DNA from: Methylobacterium oryzae
GTDB lineage: Bacteria; Pseudomonadota; Alphaproteobacteria; Rhizobiales; Beijerinckiaceae
NCBI RefSeq assembly: GCF_021398735.1
Contig: NZ_CP090349.1
Span: forward strand, 4,917,001-4,981,000
DNA length: 64,000 nucleotides
Direction of reading: 5' to 3'
The position numbers and the translations under genes were made by a program. This document shows positions 15,794 through 26,141 of the stretch, one piece after another (position 1 is the stretch's first letter; the number at the start of each line of letters is the position of its first letter). The notes under the pieces are model-generated. The model made no database searches and had not been told where the DNA came from. It saw only the letters and a program-made list of their open reading frames with translations.

Positions 15794-15982
15794 CTATTGC
15801 AGCTGGGTCGACGTCGAATCCATGGGTCCGAGGCGGACAGCGAGGGCGAGCAGGTCGCCATCCGTCAGCGTCTCACCGTCGACCGGCCAGTAGGGCAACC
15901 CTCCGGTCCACGGCTCCGCCTTTTGGCCGCGCGCTCGGAGTGCCACAACGGCTTCGCGAATTAGGTCGTAGCCCTTACTCAT
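15794..15982 (-). CDS. Small hypothetical protein, 62 aa
   Basis: A 62-residue protein starting MSKGYDLIREAV with a Trp-containing middle (GLPYWPVDGETL) and a helical C-terminus. The composition looks coding and it is followed closely by the 57-residue gene. Overlapping plus-strand and alternative minus-strand frames here are Arg/Ser/Pro-rich and look like shadows. No family recognised. Confidence 0.5.
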   Translation of the reverse strand: MSKGYDLIREAVVALRARGQKAEPWTGGLPYWPVDGETLTDGDLLALAVRLGPMDSTSTQLQ

Positions 15983-16087
15983 CCCTTCACCGGATTCGCC
16001 AGCAAGATCGCGGTCCGGACCATGTAGCGCTTTTAGGCCGGCTTGTCGGTGGTGAGCGCCGCAGCCGACGGGAAAATGGGCACAACG

Positions 16088-17080
16088 TCAGATCCGATTG
16101 CGCTTCTCCAGACGCTCTTCCCAGGCGAGGGCTTGGCCGACGATGGCGTCGAGGTCGTCGTGCCGGGGCTGCCAGCCCAGGCAATCGCGGATGCGCGCCG
16201 CCTCGGCGACGATCTGGGCCGGATCGCCGGCCCGGCGTGGGCACAGTCGCACCTCGAAGTCTCGGCCGGAGATCCGCTTCACGACCTCGACGACCTCGAG
16301 GACCGAGTAGCCGCGCCCGTAGCCGCAGTTCAGCGTCAGGCTCTCGCCGCCGGAGCGCAGATGGCCGAGGGCGAGGCGATGCGCCTCCGCGAGGTCCGAG
16401 ACCTGGATGTAGTCGCGCAGGCACGACCCGTCCGGGGTCGGGTAGTCGGTCCCGAAGACGTCGAGTCGGGCGCGCTGGCCGAGCGCCGCCTGCGTGGCGA
16501 CCTTGATCAGGTGCGTGGCGTTGGGCGTCGACTGGCCGGACCGCCCGTCCGGATCCGCGCCGGCGACGTTGAAGTAGCGCAGCACCACGTAGGAGAAGCC
16601 GTGCGCCGCGGCGGCGTCGGCGATCATCCACTCGCTCATCAGCTTCGAGCGGCCGTAGGGGTTGATCGGCTTCAGCGGCAGGTCCTCGGGAACCGGCGAG
16701 ACGTCGGGCTCGCCGTAGACGGCTGCGGTCGAGGAGAAGATCACGTGCTTGACGCCGGCGCGCACCGACGCCTCGATCAGCGCGCGGGTCTTCACCGTGT
16801 TGGCGAGGTAGTAGCCGAGGGGATCGGCCATGGAATCGGGCACGACGATCTTGGCGGCGAAGTGGGCCAGGGCGTCGATGCGGTGCTGAAGGATAGTCTG
16901 TGTCACCAGGGCCTGGTCGGCAACGTCACCGACGACGAGCTTCACGCCCTCCGGAACCGCCCAGTCGAAGCCGGTGGAGAGATCGTCCAGGACGACGACC
17001 TCCTCATGGCCGGCATCGAGGAGCGCCAGCACCATGTGGCTGCCGATGTAGCCGGCACCGCCCGTCACCAGAACCGCCAT
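16088..17080 (-). CDS. galE: UDP-glucose 4-epimerase
   Basis: A 330-residue short-chain dehydrogenase-type epimerase that interconverts UDP-glucose and UDP-galactose in the cytoplasm. It has the NAD-binding GGAGYIGS (7-14), SSTAAVYG (116-123) with the catalytic Ser/Thr, and the Y142-x3-K146 pair in PYGRSK. Length is normal for the family. The C-terminal substrate domain includes RYFNVAGA and DGSCLRDYI, both characteristic of GalE. It supplies UDP-galactose for surface polysaccharide, which fits the neighbouring glycosyltransferase-like and acyltransferase genes. Confidence 0.9.
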   Translation of the reverse strand: MAVLVTGGAGYIGSHMVLALLDAGHEEVVVLDDLSTGFDWAVPEGVKLVVGDVADQALVTQTILQHRIDALAHFAAKIVVPDSMADPLGYYLANTVKTRALIEASVRAGVKHVIFSSTAAVYGEPDVSPVPEDLPLKPINPYGRSKLMSEWMIADAAAAHGFSYVVLRYFNVAGADPDGRSGQSTPNATHLIKVATQAALGQRARLDVFGTDYPTPDGSCLRDYIQVSDLAEAHRLALGHLRSGGESLTLNCGYGRGYSVLEVVEVVKRISGRDFEVRLCPRRAGDPAQIVAEAARIRDCLGWQPRHDDLDAIVGQALAWEERLEKRNRI

Positions 17081-17104
17081 CTTGGTCTCCGCTATCCGAC
17101 CGTC

Positions 17105-17194
17105 TTACTGCAACGAAATGCCCACAGCGTCGATCTCCTGATCGGTCACCTCGGCGGCCTTACGCAGCTCGGAAACAGTTGGATTGGACGCCAT
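17105..17194 (-). CDS. Possible 29-aa ORF related to the 57-aa ORF
   Basis: A 29-residue frame upstream of galE, starting MASNPTVSEL. Its LRKAAEVTDQEIDA aligns with LREAANISNHEIDA in the 57-residue gene at 15614-15787, with LR at nearly the same distance from the start. It may be a truncated relative, or a short leader peptide in front of galE. The resemblance is visible but short, so the call is weak. Confidence 0.3.
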   Translation of the reverse strand: MASNPTVSELRKAAEVTDQEIDAVGISLQ

Positions 17195-17287
17195 AATGCA
17201 CCGCAGCAAAACCGCGTTAGCGTCCCGATAAACGTCCCGGTGCGGTGTGCCGGTCGTTCAGGGGCGGTGCTAAGTCTCGGGAAAGAA

Positions 17288-17364
17288 TGGTCGGAGTGGC
17301 AGGATTTGAACCTGCGACCCCCACGTCCCGAACGTGGTGCGCTACCAGACTGCGCTACACTCCG
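17288..17364 (-). tRNA. tRNA-Pro (anticodon CGG)
   Basis: A full cloverleaf on the minus strand: 7-bp acceptor stem CGGAGTG/CACTCCG, D arm with GCGC/GCGC, anticodon stem CCACG/CGTGG with loop TTCGGGA (anticodon CGG, reads CCG), T arm GCAGG/CCTGC with TTCAAAT, discriminator A and an encoded CCA. Length is 77 bases. It lies between galE and the phosphopantetheinyl transferase gene. Confidence 0.95.
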
Positions 17365-17449
17365 AAGGCCGTCCCGCGTGTCCGCCAGGGCCGGCGAGCG
17401 GGTGTATAGCCGCGCCTTTCCCGCACCGCAAGCGCGCTGTTGCGCCTTT

Positions 17450-18166
17450 TCAGCCCAGATGATCGGGCCAGTCGTCCGGGAGACGGTGGCAGGTGATCTC
17501 CGCCTCCGCGGATCGGGACGCCACCGTGGCGACGTGATCGCGCCCGCAATCGACCTCGGCGAAGCTCCAAGGACCGTCCAGGTTCCAGGACGCGTCGCCG
17601 TCGGCCCGGAGAAGGCGCGGCGCTTCGGGCGGAACGCTGACGCTGAACCGGTCGAGGGGCAGCGACAGGCCGCTGCCCAAAGCCTTCACCACCGCCTCCT
17701 TGCGGGTCCACAGTCCGAAGAAGCGCCGCTCGACCGCGCTTCGCGGGGCTCCGGCCAGGGCCGTCACCTCGTCGGCGGCGAAATGGGCCGCCGCGATCCG
17801 CAGCGCGTCCGCGATCGGCCGCACGGCCTCGACATCGACGCCGATCGCCGCGCCGCGGGTGAGCCCGATCAGCGCGCGCGCCCCGGAATGGGAGAGGTTT
17901 AATTCGGCGGCGCCCCGTGCCGGGCCCGCGAGCTCCGGCTTGCCGCCGGCTCCGGCGGCGAACTCGACGTCGGCCGGCGCGAGACCGAGCGCGTCGCCGA
18001 GGACCAGCCGCAGCGCGGCGTGGCTGGCGCGGAACCGCGCCCGATCCGCCGGGCGCAGGAAACGGTCAGCCCGCGCGCGCTCCGCGGCGTCGAGGACGGC
18101 ATCGCACCGGTCGACCTGGCTCGAAGTCAGGGCGAGGTCGACGATCCAGACCTGCACCGCGCTCAC
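17450..18166 (-). CDS. 4'-phosphopantetheinyl transferase, Sfp type
   Basis: A 238-residue enzyme that transfers the phosphopantetheine arm of CoA to carrier-protein serines. The conserved core is intact: LNLSHSG, then IGVDVEAVRP with the metal-binding Asp/Glu, and FFGLWTRKEAVVKALGSGL with the W-T/S-x-K-E-A-x-x-K motif. Length fits the Sfp group, which modifies polyketide, peptide or fatty-acid carrier domains. No such synthase is in the window. The start is GTG at 18166. Confidence 0.88.
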   Translation of the reverse strand: MSAVQVWIVDLALTSSQVDRCDAVLDAAERARADRFLRPADRARFRASHAALRLVLGDALGLAPADVEFAAGAGGKPELAGPARGAAELNLSHSGARALIGLTRGAAIGVDVEAVRPIADALRIAAAHFAADEVTALAGAPRSAVERRFFGLWTRKEAVVKALGSGLSLPLDRFSVSVPPEAPRLLRADGDASWNLDGPWSFAEVDCGRDHVATVASRSAEAEITCHRLPDDWPDHLG

Positions 18167-18296
18167 GCGACACCTCGCGAGGCGGGAGCTGGGGCGCTAG
18201 CGTCGGGAGAGCGAAACGGCACGGGCGACGATCCGATGGGGCAGGAATGAGCAGCATCGGATCGCGGCCCGTCTCCTGCAAGAAGCGCCGCGCGCG

Positions 18297-19589
18297 GTGA
18301 CGCGGTCCAGCGCGGATCTCCGCGTCGGCCTCCTGGGTAGACCGAGCCTCGGCCAGCGGTCCGTCCGCTACGGCGTCTTCTTCGCCACCTACCTCTACCA
18401 GGGCCTCGTCGCGGGTTTCTCGCTGACGGCGCTCGCCAACCACCTCGCGGCTAGGGGCGTCCCGGCAACCGAGGTCGGGCTGCACTTCGCCCTGGCCGGC
18501 CTGCCCTGGACGCTGCAGCCGCTGCTGTGGGGGCCCTGGGTGGACCGGGCCGGGGACACGCGGATGGGACGGCGCCGGCCCTTCGCGGTCGCCGCGCTGG
18601 TCGGATGCCACGCGACGCTGGCGCTGCTCCTCGTCGCCGGGGGCGACGCCGTCGGCGCGCTCGGTCCGGTCTTCCTCGTCCACAGCCTGTTCGCCTCGCT
18701 CCTCGATACCGCCTGCGACCGGATGATCATGGACCACGTCCCCACCCGGGAACTCGGCCGGGTCAGCGCCTGCACCCGCGCGGGCTTCGTGGCCGGAACG
18801 AGCCTCAGCGCCGCCGTCTTCGGATGGACGCTCGCGAATTGGGGTTTCGCCGCGAGCGCCCTCTGGCTGCTCGTCGCCGCGATCGTCGCGAGCCTGCCGA
18901 TGCTGCTGGTCCGCGAGGCGCCCGCCGATCCGCTCTGGTCGCTCGAGCGCCGGGGACCGGCGCCGCGGCGCCTGCCGTTCCGCCGCTTCCTGCGCCGCAC
19001 CGTGATCGCCCTGCGCCGCCCGCGCGCCCTGCGGCTGCTCGCTCTGTGCTTCGGCCTCGACGCGGCGCTCGGCCTGTTCGAGCTGCCCTTCTCGATCGAC
19101 CTCCTCCAGCGTCAGGGCTGGGAGGCCGCGAGCCTGTCGCGTCTCCAGGCTTTCCTGACCCTGGTGAGCGGCACGGCCGGTGCGGTCGCGGTGGGACTCT
19201 GGTCGGACCGCGCGGGCGCGGCGTCGCCGCTTCGCGCCCTGCTGCTGGGCAGTGCCCTCACCTTCGTGCTGGTCGGGATCCTGATCGGCGCCGGCCTCGT
19301 CGGGGCCGCGGCGCCGGCGATCCTGGCGCTCACCAGCGTGCTGCCCGGCCTGCTGATCGTCGCCCTGATGCCGGCCCTGCTCGCGGCGAGCCGGGGCCGC
19401 CCGGGCGCGGCCACGCAGTTCGAGGTCTACATGGCGGCCATGAACCTCGGCTCGGTCGCCGGGACGGCGGTCGCGGGCTGGCTGGCCCCGGTCCTGCCTC
19501 TGCAAGCAATCGCCGCCCTCGTCGCCGCGACGTTCTTCGCGGCCTTCCGGATGGCGGGGCGCGGCGATCTGCTCGGTGCCCGCCGGTGA
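18297..19589 (+). CDS. MFS transporter
   Basis: A 430-residue integral membrane protein with about twelve hydrophobic segments. The loop WVDRAGDTRMGRRRP between helices 2 and 3 is an MFS-type motif A (G/D-x-x-x-D-R/K-x-G-x-R-R). The layout resembles the AmpG/PAT-like branch of the superfamily, which moves peptidoglycan fragments or acetyl-CoA, but the substrate cannot be read from sequence. It starts at a GTG, divergent from the phosphopantetheinyl transferase gene with a 130-base gap. Confidence 0.7.
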   Translation: MTRSSADLRVGLLGRPSLGQRSVRYGVFFATYLYQGLVAGFSLTALANHLAARGVPATEVGLHFALAGLPWTLQPLLWGPWVDRAGDTRMGRRRPFAVAALVGCHATLALLLVAGGDAVGALGPVFLVHSLFASLLDTACDRMIMDHVPTRELGRVSACTRAGFVAGTSLSAAVFGWTLANWGFAASALWLLVAAIVASLPMLLVREAPADPLWSLERRGPAPRRLPFRRFLRRTVIALRRPRALRLLALCFGLDAALGLFELPFSIDLLQRQGWEAASLSRLQAFLTLVSGTAGAVAVGLWSDRAGAASPLRALLLGSALTFVLVGILIGAGLVGAAAPAILALTSVLPGLLIVALMPALLAASRGRPGAATQFEVYMAAMNLGSVAGTAVAGWLAPVLPLQAIAALVAATFFAAFRMAGRGDLLGARR

Positions 19590-19644
19590 GGGAATCGGGG
19601 ATCGCGCGCCGTGGCCGGCTCCCCGCCGGCCGCCGATGCGTTAG

Positions 19645-22086
<2,442 letters not shown>

Positions 22087-22158
22087 TGCCCGAGTCCGGG
22101 CGGCCTAGACCTCTCGGGGAACACCCCGAGAACTTCCACCCGGCATGGTTGAACCGCG

Positions 22159-23028
22159 ATGACGGTCCTGGCCCTCGACTTCGAGACGGCCAACGAGCGG
22201 CGTGACAGCGCCTGCGCGGTGGGTCTGGCCTGGATCGCCGACGGCCGCGTCGTGCGCCGCGCGAGCCACCTGATCCGGCCGCCCGAGATGCGCTTCGCAC
22301 CGGGCAACATCCGCGTCCACGGAATCCTGCCGGCCGACGTCGCCGACAAGCCCGACTTCGCCGCCGTCATGGCGCCCTATCTCGGCGATCTCGGGCGGGG
22401 GCTGATCCTGGCGCACAACGCGAGCTTCGATATCGGAGTCCTGCGCGCCGGGCTGACGCGGGCCGGCCTGCCGGTCCCCGATCTCGCCTATCTCTGCACG
22501 GTCCAGGTGGCACGCCGGGTCTTCCCGGCGCCGGAGGGCTGCGGGCTCGGCAAGGTCGCGCGGCGCCTCGGCATCCGCTTCGAGCACCACGACGCCGGCG
22601 AGGACGCCTTCGCCTGCGCGGAGATCGCGCTCGCCGCGATGCGCGAGCGGGCGGTCGCGGACGTGCACGCCCTCGCGGCCGCGCTCGGCCTCCCGGTCAC
22701 GCGGGCGGTCGGCGGCCCAGCCGTGCCGCGCCGCATGCCGGGTGCGATCAGCGCCCGGGCCGTGGCAAGCTTCCCCGACACGCCGGCGGCCCTGCGGTTC
22801 GCCATGCGCGGCTCAACCGGCAACCGCTACCACGTCAGCCTGGAGGAACGGCCGGGGGGCCCGGAGCTGCGCTGCACCTGCACGGCCGGCCGCTACGGCA
22901 TGCGCTGCCGCCACGTGAAGGCGCTGGAGGTCGGCGACATCACCGACCTGCTCTCGGACAATGCCGGCGACGTCGTGCTCCTCGCCCGCATGCTCGGCGC
23001 GAAGACCCGGGTCGCGGGCGCGGCCTGA
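22159..23028 (+). CDS. DEDDh exonuclease fused to a SWIM zinc finger
   Basis: A 289-residue protein. Residues 1-165 are a DnaQ-like 3'-5' exonuclease: ExoI D7-x-E9 (LDFETA), ExoII HNASFD with D91, and ExoIII H144-x4-D149. The C-terminal part (about 210-289) ends in a SWIM-type zinc site: C239-x-C241-x8-C250-x-H252. SWIM fingers bind nucleic acid or protein partners, so the pair probably gives an exonuclease that is recruited to a substrate. It follows ligA after a 72-base gap and might share its repair context. Substrate unknown. Confidence 0.75.
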   Translation: MTVLALDFETANERRDSACAVGLAWIADGRVVRRASHLIRPPEMRFAPGNIRVHGILPADVADKPDFAAVMAPYLGDLGRGLILAHNASFDIGVLRAGLTRAGLPVPDLAYLCTVQVARRVFPAPEGCGLGKVARRLGIRFEHHDAGEDAFACAEIALAAMRERAVADVHALAAALGLPVTRAVGGPAVPRRMPGAISARAVASFPDTPAALRFAMRGSTGNRYHVSLEERPGGPELRCTCTAGRYGMRCRHVKALEVGDITDLLSDNAGDVVLLARMLGAKTRVAGAA

Positions 23029-23034
23029 CCGGGC

Positions 23035-24093
23035 TCAGGCCGCGTCGAGGCAGGCGCGGAAGGCCGCGACGGCGCGGTCGATGTCGGCCGCCGCGATGTG
23101 CCGGTGCGTGACGAGCCGCAGCCGCCGCGGGCCGAGCGGGCGCGTGCGGATGCCGGCCGCGTCGAGATCCGCGACCCAGCGCGCGCTGTCCCGCCCGGTC
23201 CGAGAGAGGTCGACCTGCACGATGTTGGTCTGCGGCAGGTTCGCCGCGAGGCGCGGCACGGCGTTCAGCCCGGCGCTCAGCTGCCGGGCCCGGTCGTGGT
23301 CCTCGACGAGGCGCGCGCCCATGACGGTGATCGCCTCCAGCCCGGCGGCGGCCACGATCCCGACCTGCCGCTGCGTTCCGCCGATCATCTTCCGCAGGCG
23401 CCGTGCCGCCGCGATCACCGGTCCGTCGCCGGCGAGCACGGCGCCGACCGGGGCGCTGAGGCCCTTCGAGAGGCACAGAGACACAGTATCGACATGGGCC
23501 GCGAGGTCCGCCGACGCGACCCCGAGATGGGTGGCGGCATTGAACAGGCGGGCCCCGTCGAGATGGACCTTTATGCCGCGCGCGCGGGCGATTTCCGCCA
23601 CCGCGGCCATATGGTCCGGCGGCAGCACGGTGCCGCCGGCGGCGTTGTGCGAGGTCTCCAGCGCGATCATGGCCGTCGACAGCGGGCTCGCGCCCGGCCG
23701 GAGGGCGTCCTCGAGCCGGTCGAGATCCATGGCACCGTCGGTCCCGGCGATCCCGTCCAGGAACGCCCCGGTCAGGGTGGCGGCGCCGCGCTCGGTGTGG
23801 AGCATGTGGGCCTGGGCCTCGAGCAGGACCTGCTCGCTGCGCTGAACCTGGGCCAGGATCGCCAGCAGATTGCCCATCGTGCAACTCGGCACGAACAGGG
23901 CCGCCGCCTTGCCGAGCATCGCGGCGGCGGTCTCCTCCAGCGCGCGGGCGGTCGGGTCAGCGTCGAGCCCGTCGTCGCCCAGCGGCGCCGACCGCATCCG
24001 GGCGTACATCGCCTCGGTCGGCCGCGTGACGGTGTCGCTCCGCAGGTCGACCGCGGACGGCGCGTCCGTGGCTTCGCCGTGATCGTCTCGCAT
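23035..24093 (-). CDS. Low-specificity threonine aldolase
   Basis: A 352-residue PLP enzyme of the beta-eliminating lyase group that cleaves threonine or similar beta-hydroxy amino acids to glycine and an aldehyde. The Lys that binds PLP is K210 in SLCLSKGLSAPVG; other family motifs are DLRSDTVTRPT at 16-26, the PLP-phosphate contact near SCTMGN (70-75) and HLDGARLFNA (177-186). It is followed downstream (same strand, opposite order) by the amino-acid binding protein gene, so both may serve amino-acid use, as inference. Confidence 0.88.
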   Translation of the reverse strand: MRDDHGEATDAPSAVDLRSDTVTRPTEAMYARMRSAPLGDDGLDADPTARALEETAAAMLGKAAALFVPSCTMGNLLAILAQVQRSEQVLLEAQAHMLHTERGAATLTGAFLDGIAGTDGAMDLDRLEDALRPGASPLSTAMIALETSHNAAGGTVLPPDHMAAVAEIARARGIKVHLDGARLFNAATHLGVASADLAAHVDTVSLCLSKGLSAPVGAVLAGDGPVIAAARRLRKMIGGTQRQVGIVAAAGLEAITVMGARLVEDHDRARQLSAGLNAVPRLAANLPQTNIVQVDLSRTGRDSARWVADLDAAGIRTRPLGPRRLRLVTHRHIAAADIDRAVAAFRACLDAA

Positions 24094-24108
24094 GTCGGTC
24101 TCGCCGCC

Positions 24109-25017
24109 CTACCGGTAGGCCGCCTCGTCACCGGAATCGGTGGGGTTGGCCAGGGCCCGCTTGAGCACGTCGCTCATCGGCAACTCCAAGTTGATACCTT
24201 TCGGCGGGATCGGCTGCTCGAAATACTTGCCGTAGAGGCGCGCCACGGTCCCGTCCTGGATCAGCTCGACCACCGCCTTGTCGACCGCAGCCTTGAAGGC
24301 CGCGTCGTCCTTCGGCTCCAGGATCCCGTAGGGCGCGAATTCCAGGCCCTTGGTGCCGATCTTGTAATCCGCCGGCCGCTTGGCCCCCGCAACCGTGGCG
24401 TGGGCCAGGGCGTCGTCGTTGATGGCGCCCGCCGCGCGGCCGGTCTCCACGAGCAGGAACACCTCGGCGGTGTCCTTGGCCGGCATCACCTGGATGTCGA
24501 GCTTGTCGCGGACGTTGATCCGGGTGGCGACGCGCTGGGTCTCGCCGCCGGCCTGCGCCGAGATGGCCTTGCCGCGGAACGAGGCGATGTCGTCGACATC
24601 CACCGGCGTGTCCTTCTTGGCCACCAGCACCACCTGCGCCACGAAGGTGGTCGGCGCGAACGAGACCAGCTTGTGCCGCTCGGGCAGGTTGCTGGCGGTG
24701 CCGCATTCCAGGTCGATCGTGCCGTTGTTGATCAGCGGGATCCGGGTCGCCGACATCACCGGCACGTGGCGCACCTCGAGCCTGGGCAGGCCGAGCGCGG
24801 CCTTGAGCTTCTGCGCGACGTGTTCGCATATCTCCAGCGAATAGCCGACCGGCTTGGCGTTCTGGTCGAGGAAGCCGAAGGGCGGCGACGCGTCCGGGAA
24901 GCCGAGGCTGATCTGTCCGGTCGCGCGGATCTTGTCGAGGCGCCCCTCGGCGACCGACGGCGCGGCGAGGCCGGCCCAGCACAGAGTGGCCAACAGAAGC
25001 GGCAGCGTCCTCGACAC
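24109..25017 (-). CDS. Amino-acid ABC transporter substrate-binding protein
   Basis: A 302-residue family-3 periplasmic solute-binding protein. A signal peptide covers about residues 1-23 (PLLLATLCWAGLAAPSVA). The start of the mature domain (GQISLGFPDASPPFGFLD) and GTIDLECGTASNLPERHK are characteristic of GltI-type glutamate/aspartate-binding proteins. No permease or ATPase gene is next to it, so it must work with components encoded elsewhere. It ends just upstream of the threonine aldolase gene and is divergent from a LysR gene, which probably controls it. Confidence 0.8.
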   Translation of the reverse strand: MSRTLPLLLATLCWAGLAAPSVAEGRLDKIRATGQISLGFPDASPPFGFLDQNAKPVGYSLEICEHVAQKLKAALGLPRLEVRHVPVMSATRIPLINNGTIDLECGTASNLPERHKLVSFAPTTFVAQVVLVAKKDTPVDVDDIASFRGKAISAQAGGETQRVATRINVRDKLDIQVMPAKDTAEVFLLVETGRAAGAINDDALAHATVAGAKRPADYKIGTKGLEFAPYGILEPKDDAAFKAAVDKAVVELIQDGTVARLYGKYFEQPIPPKGINLELPMSDVLKRALANPTDSGDEAAYR

Positions 25018-25163
25018 GATCCGAACCCCCTCGCTATGTCTGAACTGGCGCAGCGCCCGGCCGCCCCGACGGGGAGTCGGCCCGAAGCTTTGCCGACTGA
25101 TCCTAGGAGCGGCCGCGCGCGTGCGTCCAATGCCGATTCACCTGCCGAGCATACGGATCTGAT
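25018..25163. promoter_or_regulatory. Divergent LysR/transport promoter region
   Basis: A 146-base gap between the divergently arranged LysR gene and the amino-acid binding protein gene. The layout is typical of LysR autoregulation, and both promoters must lie here. No convincing T-N11-A operator was identified by eye. Confidence 0.4.
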
Positions 25164-26141
25164 ATGGCCGAGCGGCGCATGACCTTCCGGCACATCGAGG
25201 CCTTCCGGGCCGTGGTGGCCACCGGGTCCATGACCGAGGCGAGCCGCCGGCTCCACACCTCGCAGCCACAGGTCAGCCGCCTGATCGCGCAGCTGGAGGC
25301 GATCACCGGCCTGCCCCTGTTCGACCGGAGCGGGAGCCGGGTCGTGCCCTCCCTCGACGGGACGCGGTTCCACGCGGAGGTCGAGCGCGCCTTCGTGGGC
25401 CTCACGAGCCTGGAATCGGCGGCCGCGCGCATCCGCGCCTTCGGGGCGGAGCGGCTGCGGGTGGCCGCGATGCCCCGACTGGCGGGCGGGCTCCTCGCGC
25501 GCGCGGTCGTGCGCTTCCGCGCCGCGCATCCGGACGTGATCGTGGCGATCCATTCCGGCGACGACGAGACCGTGAACCACTGGCTCGCCACCGGCTCCTG
25601 CGACGCCGCGCTGACGATGCTGTACGGCGACGCCCCGGAGGCGCGCGCCGAGCATGTCGAGACGCGCGCCTGCGTCGCCGTCCTGCCGCGGGACCACGCC
25701 CTCGCCGCGCGGGAATCGCTCGCGCCCGCGGATTTTCAGGGCGTGCCCTTCGTCGCCGCGTCGCTCGGGAGCGCCCTGCGCGACCGGACCGAGGCCGTCT
25801 TCGAGGCCGCCGGCATCGGCCTGACCATCACCGCCGAGGCCGGCCTCGGCGCCTCGATCTGCACCCTCGTCTCGGCCGGGCTCGGGGTCAGCGTCATGAA
25901 CCCGCTGGCCGCCCACGAGGAGGCGAAGGTCTCGCCGATCGCGATCCGTCCCTTCGCCCCCGCGCTCCCGGTGCACTTCGCGCTGCTGTTCCCCCCGGAC
26001 CACGCCCGGGGGCGGCTGATGCGGGCCTTCGGCGCCTGCGCGCGGACGGTCCTGCTGGAGGAGCTCGCCCAGCTGCCGGACGCCGCGGGCGGGCGTCCGG
26101 CCGACGTCGCTCAGGCGGCGCGCTTCTCGGCGCCGGCGTAG
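25164..26141 (+). CDS. LysR-family transcriptional regulator
   Basis: A 325-residue regulator with an N-terminal winged helix-turn-helix (FRHIEAFRAVVATGSMTEASRRLHTSQPQVSRLI) and a periplasmic-binding-fold effector domain. Divergent from the amino-acid binding protein gene, it probably regulates that gene and perhaps the threonine aldolase gene. The 3' end overlaps the end of the fadB-like gene by 31 bases, tail to tail. The C-terminus has an unusual extension after the family's usual end, running to PVHFALLFPPDHARG and beyond. Confidence 0.85.
   Translation: MAERRMTFRHIEAFRAVVATGSMTEASRRLHTSQPQVSRLIAQLEAITGLPLFDRSGSRVVPSLDGTRFHAEVERAFVGLTSLESAAARIRAFGAERLRVAAMPRLAGGLLARAVVRFRAAHPDVIVAIHSGDDETVNHWLATGSCDAALTMLYGDAPEARAEHVETRACVAVLPRDHALAARESLAPADFQGVPFVAASLGSALRDRTEAVFEAAGIGLTITAEAGLGASICTLVSAGLGVSVMNPLAAHEEAKVSPIAIRPFAPALPVHFALLFPPDHARGRLMRAFGACARTVLLEELAQLPDAAGGRPADVAQAARFSAPA

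Noticed and set aside
15619-15861. 80-codon minus-strand frame overlapping the 57- and 62-residue genes
   Set aside because: Ser/Arg/Pro-rich with no plausible fold; the two small genes in another frame read better and are arranged as an operon.
16043-17902. Long plus-strand frame antisense to galE, the tRNA and the phosphopantetheinyl transferase gene
   Set aside because: It crosses a tRNA gene and two well-supported genes; it exists only because of high GC and codon bias.
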